A stretch of DNA of 25,665 nt, from positions 1 to 25,665 of the forward strand of contig CAAGCY010000007.1 of NCBI GenBank assembly GCA_900768465.1. The letters are read 5' to 3'. Both the position numbers and the translations under genes were made by a program. The DNA comes from Alphaproteobacteria bacterium. Lineage in GTDB: Bacteria; Pseudomonadota; Alphaproteobacteria; CAAGCB01; CAG-977. Positions within the stretch are counted from its first letter, which is position 1, and each line of letters starts with the position of its first letter. This document shows, one piece after another, positions 23,706-25,665 of the stretch. The notes below the pieces were generated by a model. The model saw only the letters and a program-made list of their open reading frames with translations. It was not told the DNA's origin and did not search any database.

Positions 23706-24449
23706 ATGAAAATCGGAAAACTTCTTTTGGCGGCGGGCGCGCTGACGTTAAGCGGGTGCGCTTTGACCCATTACAAAAGCGCGGACGAAAAACCCAAAGA
23801 GGAAATCCTGATTTCCACAAACGTTCCCGCGGAAATATTGAAAGACGGCGAAGTCGTTTCCAAAACGGCGACGGAGCACACTTTGAAAAACGTCGGCATG
23901 AATTTGACGGTGCGCGCGGCGGGATACCACGACATCGAATTGCTGGTTTACCCTGCTCCGCGCCAAGAAAAAAACATGACGTCGCATGAAAGCTCCGTCA
24001 GCTGGTCAAGCCATCAAACGGCGAACATTTCGTCGGACGTGTGGGATGTCGGAGCCAACGCGGCGACGACCAGCCCGACATCGACGGTGATGCTGCCCGT
24101 CAATCTGGTCAAAATGGTGCTGGGAATCGTGTGGATGCCGTTTGATTTCATGACGCAGTTCAACCCGCTGGGATACTATTACGCTTACGGCGACAGCGAA
24201 TTCCGCGTCAATCTGGCGAAAAAAGGCGCGGCGTATTCCCCGTGGCAGGCGTATGAACAGCAGGTCGAGGAATTTATTTTGAAAAACAAAACCGACGTGC
24301 TGAGCCAAAAAGGCGAATACATCGCCGCTTTGGTCAAGTTTTCGGGACTGACGCGCGCGGATGTCGTTTCGGTTTTGAAACAAAACCCGTCCCCCGAAGC
24401 GGCGGCGAAAGCCTTTATCAAACGGATGCACGCCGCTCGCCGCGGCTGA
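23706..24449 (+). CDS. Predicted lipoprotein with PEGA-like N-terminal part (247 aa)
   Basis: MKIGKLLLAAGALTLSGCAL is a lipoprotein signal with lipobox LSGC and Cys18. Residues about 33-77 (ISTNVPAEILKDGEVVSKTATEHTL...LTVRAAGYHDIEL) resemble the PEGA beta-domain of surface proteins, a modest match. A Ser/Thr-rich stretch follows, then a hydrophobic segment (PVNLVKMVLGIVWMPFDFM) that could be membrane-embedded or a buried helix, and a helical C terminus. ATG 23706 is preferred over ATG 23700 because GGAGG lies six bases before it. Its promoter is well placed, and the gene stands alone. Its last 32 bases overlap the 3' end of the convergent aldo/keto reductase gene. Function unknown. Confidence 0.85.
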   Translation: MKIGKLLLAAGALTLSGCALTHYKSADEKPKEEILISTNVPAEILKDGEVVSKTATEHTLKNVGMNLTVRAAGYHDIELLVYPAPRQEKNMTSHESSVSWSSHQTANISSDVWDVGANAATTSPTSTVMLPVNLVKMVLGIVWMPFDFMTQFNPLGYYYAYGDSEFRVNLAKKGAAYSPWQAYEQQVEEFILKNKTDVLSQKGEYIAALVKFSGLTRADVVSVLKQNPSPEAAAKAFIKRMHAARRG

Positions 24450-25290
24450 TTCGCTTTCTGCACGGTCGGGGAAAACGCGCGTCCAACGCCTGCAGTTCGT
24501 CAGGCTTCAGCTCGATTCTCCGACTGTCGAAGAACGCTTGGGTCTGCGCGCGCGAAAACGGAATCACAAACGCGCCCGTTCCTTTGAAAGACAGCTGCCA
24601 CGCCAGCGCGATTTGGGCGGGAGTAACGCCTCGGTCGGCGGCGATTCGTTTCAAAACCGAATCCTGAAACGAAGTTTGATACATCGCCAAGCGGGGATAA
24701 GAAATCAAATAAATCCCCTTGCTTCTGCACAAAGGCAGCAAATCGCATTCGTCCGTCCTGTTCGCCAGCGTAAAATAGCTTTCGCACACCGCCGTTTGTT
24801 CCGCACCGTCCAATGTCAGCCATTCGGACAGGTCTTCCGCATCGAAATAGCTGACGCCGAAGTTTTTGATTTTGCCGTCTTCTTTCAAATCCAAAAACGC
24901 GTCCAGAATTTCAGCCCAATCTTCGCTGTTTTCGGGGGAATGAAGTGTGTACATATCCATGTAATCCGTTTGCAGACGGCGCAGGCTTTCTTCGCACGCG
25001 CGAACGACGCTGCCGTACACGTCGTCGGGATCAATCGATGAGGGGGACACTTTCGACCCCAGTCTGACTTCGTCGCGCAAAGAGCGGAACACTTCGCCCG
25101 CGACTTCCTCCGCACCGCCTTTTCCATAGCTTTCCGCCGCGTCGAAAATACGGAATCCGACATCAAACGCGGCGCGCAAAAAATCGGATTGCTCGGAAAA
25201 AAGACTGGCTTTTTCACCGATGTTCCACAAACAAAATCCCAAAGACGCCTGTTTCCGTTCCGAATTCAGCATCGGCTTTTTTATTTTCAT
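24418..25290 (-). CDS. Aldo/keto reductase (290 aa)
   Basis: NAD(P)H-dependent carbonyl reductase of the aldo/keto reductase superfamily, cytoplasmic. The catalytic tetrad is complete: Asp50 and Tyr55 in FDAAESYGKGG, Lys80 in GSKVSP and His117 in LHSP. The barrel strand GKIKNFGVSYFDAEDL and the C-terminal cofactor region (GVTPAQIALAWQL, VIPFSRAQTQ) follow the family pattern. ATG 25290 is set by a perfect AGGAGG nearby; the open frame continues to 25398, but that extension spans the promoter. Substrate cannot be read from the sequence. A promoter with a dyad at its -35 box lies upstream, and the 3' end overlaps the facing lipoprotein gene by 32 bases. Confidence 0.93.
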   Translation of the reverse strand: MKIKKPMLNSERKQASLGFCLWNIGEKASLFSEQSDFLRAAFDVGFRIFDAAESYGKGGAEEVAGEVFRSLRDEVRLGSKVSPSSIDPDDVYGSVVRACEESLRRLQTDYMDMYTLHSPENSEDWAEILDAFLDLKEDGKIKNFGVSYFDAEDLSEWLTLDGAEQTAVCESYFTLANRTDECDLLPLCRSKGIYLISYPRLAMYQTSFQDSVLKRIAADRGVTPAQIALAWQLSFKGTGAFVIPFSRAQTQAFFDSRRIELKPDELQALDARFPRPCRKRISRGERRASV

Positions 25291-25314
25291 GTCGTCCTCC
25301 TTTCCGTGCCGGAG

Positions 25315-25343
25315 AATATAAGAATAACGGGCATTTTCGACAA
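25315..25343 (-). promoter_or_regulatory. Putative promoter of the aldo/keto reductase gene
   Basis: On the minus strand: TTGTCG (25338-25343), 17-bp spacer, TATATT (25315-25320), 24 bases before the start codon. Both boxes and the spacing are good. Confidence 0.7.
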
Positions 25344-25358
25344 TCCGATCTTTCGGAT
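25343..25358. promoter_or_regulatory. Dyad next to the reductase -35 box, candidate operator
   Basis: ATCCGA (25343-25348) and TCGGAT (25353-25358) are perfect inverted copies around TCTT, touching the -35 box. Two more TTCGGA copies occur at 25376-25381 and 25390-25395. The position suits a regulator that activates or blocks the promoter. Confidence 0.45.
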
Positions 25359-25434
25359 AGGAAGCACCTCCCTTATTCGGAAAAGAACATTCGGACAACC
25401 GCGTCTGAAAATTTATGAACGGAGATTCTAAAGC

Positions 25435-25665
25435 GACACCGGGGGGATTGCGCGCCTGTCGGCGCGTCGGTCAAGCCGACCGCTCGACGCTTCGCGTCTG
25501 TGCGTCGTCGCCTGCGGCGACTGAACACTCCCTCTCTCTTTATTCAAAAGTGACCCCAGGGGGATTGCGCGTCTGCCGGCGCGTCGGTCAAGCCGACCGC
25601 TCGACGCTTCGCGTCTGCGCGTCGTCGCCTGCGGCGACCGAACACTCCCCCTCTCTTTTTCAAAA
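25435..25665. repeat. Two 117-bp tandem copies of a hairpin-rich repeat, cut by the window edge
   Basis: Copies begin at 25435 (GACACCGGGG) and 25552 (GACCCCAGGG) with a period of 117 bp. Over the shared core they differ by only a handful of changes, mostly C/T. Each copy holds four short inverted repeats in a row: CGCGCC/GGCGCG, CGGTC/GACCG, GACGC/GCGTC and GTCGCC/GGCGAC. A G-run opens and a C-run closes each unit, so a whole unit could fold as a multi-arm structure. The second copy is nearly complete at the window end, and further copies may follow. Since 117 is divisible by three, an ORF from ATG 25415 also stays open across both copies to the edge; it has no ribosome site. Confidence 0.85.

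Overview
The window (about 25.7 kb, near 50% GC) looks like chromosome from an uncultured alphaproteobacterium, probably a gut-associated lineage. The strongest evidence is the gene order rne, then divergently amiC, mrcA, prfB, which is characteristic of Alphaproteobacteria. The alphaproteobacterial-type RNase E (acidic insert in the S1 region), an Rsm22-family protein and a very cysteine-rich secreted-type protein fit this. The lineage guess is inference; there is no rRNA in the window.

Layout, left to right. 1-1262: 3' part of a cysteine-rich protein, then two terminators. 1360-2507 (minus): a two-gene operon of unknown function, a polytopic membrane protein with a CxxC motif and a helical cytoplasmic protein. 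2594-3496 (plus): Rsm22-like mitoribosome-type assembly factor. 3562-4650 (plus): a Fic AMPylase-type protein with an unusual triple repeat over its promoter and start codon. 4716-6938 (minus): RNase E. A 341-bp divergent intergenic region holds a 22-bp perfect palindrome. 7280-13778 (plus): amiC, mrcA, prfB (with a programmed +1 frameshift), a lipoprotein and an alpha/beta hydrolase, tightly packed, the last three overlapping. 13775-15568 (minus): an Uup-type ABC-F ATPase, whose stop shares TTAA with the hydrolase. 15637-21030 (minus): an operon of two unrecognised proteins, a 1341-residue protein with YD/MORN-like repeats and an LPD7-like domain, and a 451-residue helical protein whose C-terminal half resembles that of its neighbour. 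21226-23502 (minus): gap then pgk, with an intercistronic hairpin. 23706-24449 (plus): a lipoprotein. 24418-25290 (minus): an aldo/keto reductase, tail-overlapping the lipoprotein. 25435-25665: two 117-bp tandem copies of a hairpin-rich repeat running off the window.

How the genes work together: amiC and mrcA are peptidoglycan hydrolysis and synthesis; prfB and Rsm22 serve translation; rne is RNA turnover; gap and pgk are consecutive glycolytic steps. The accessory part is the 15.6-21.0 kb operon, the Fic locus, the cysteine-rich protein and the right-edge repeat. The best candidate for an undescribed system is the 1341/451-residue operon, because it joins MORN/YD-like repeats, an LPD7-like domain typical of conjugation and phage polyvalent proteins, and a C-terminal helical module present in both partners.
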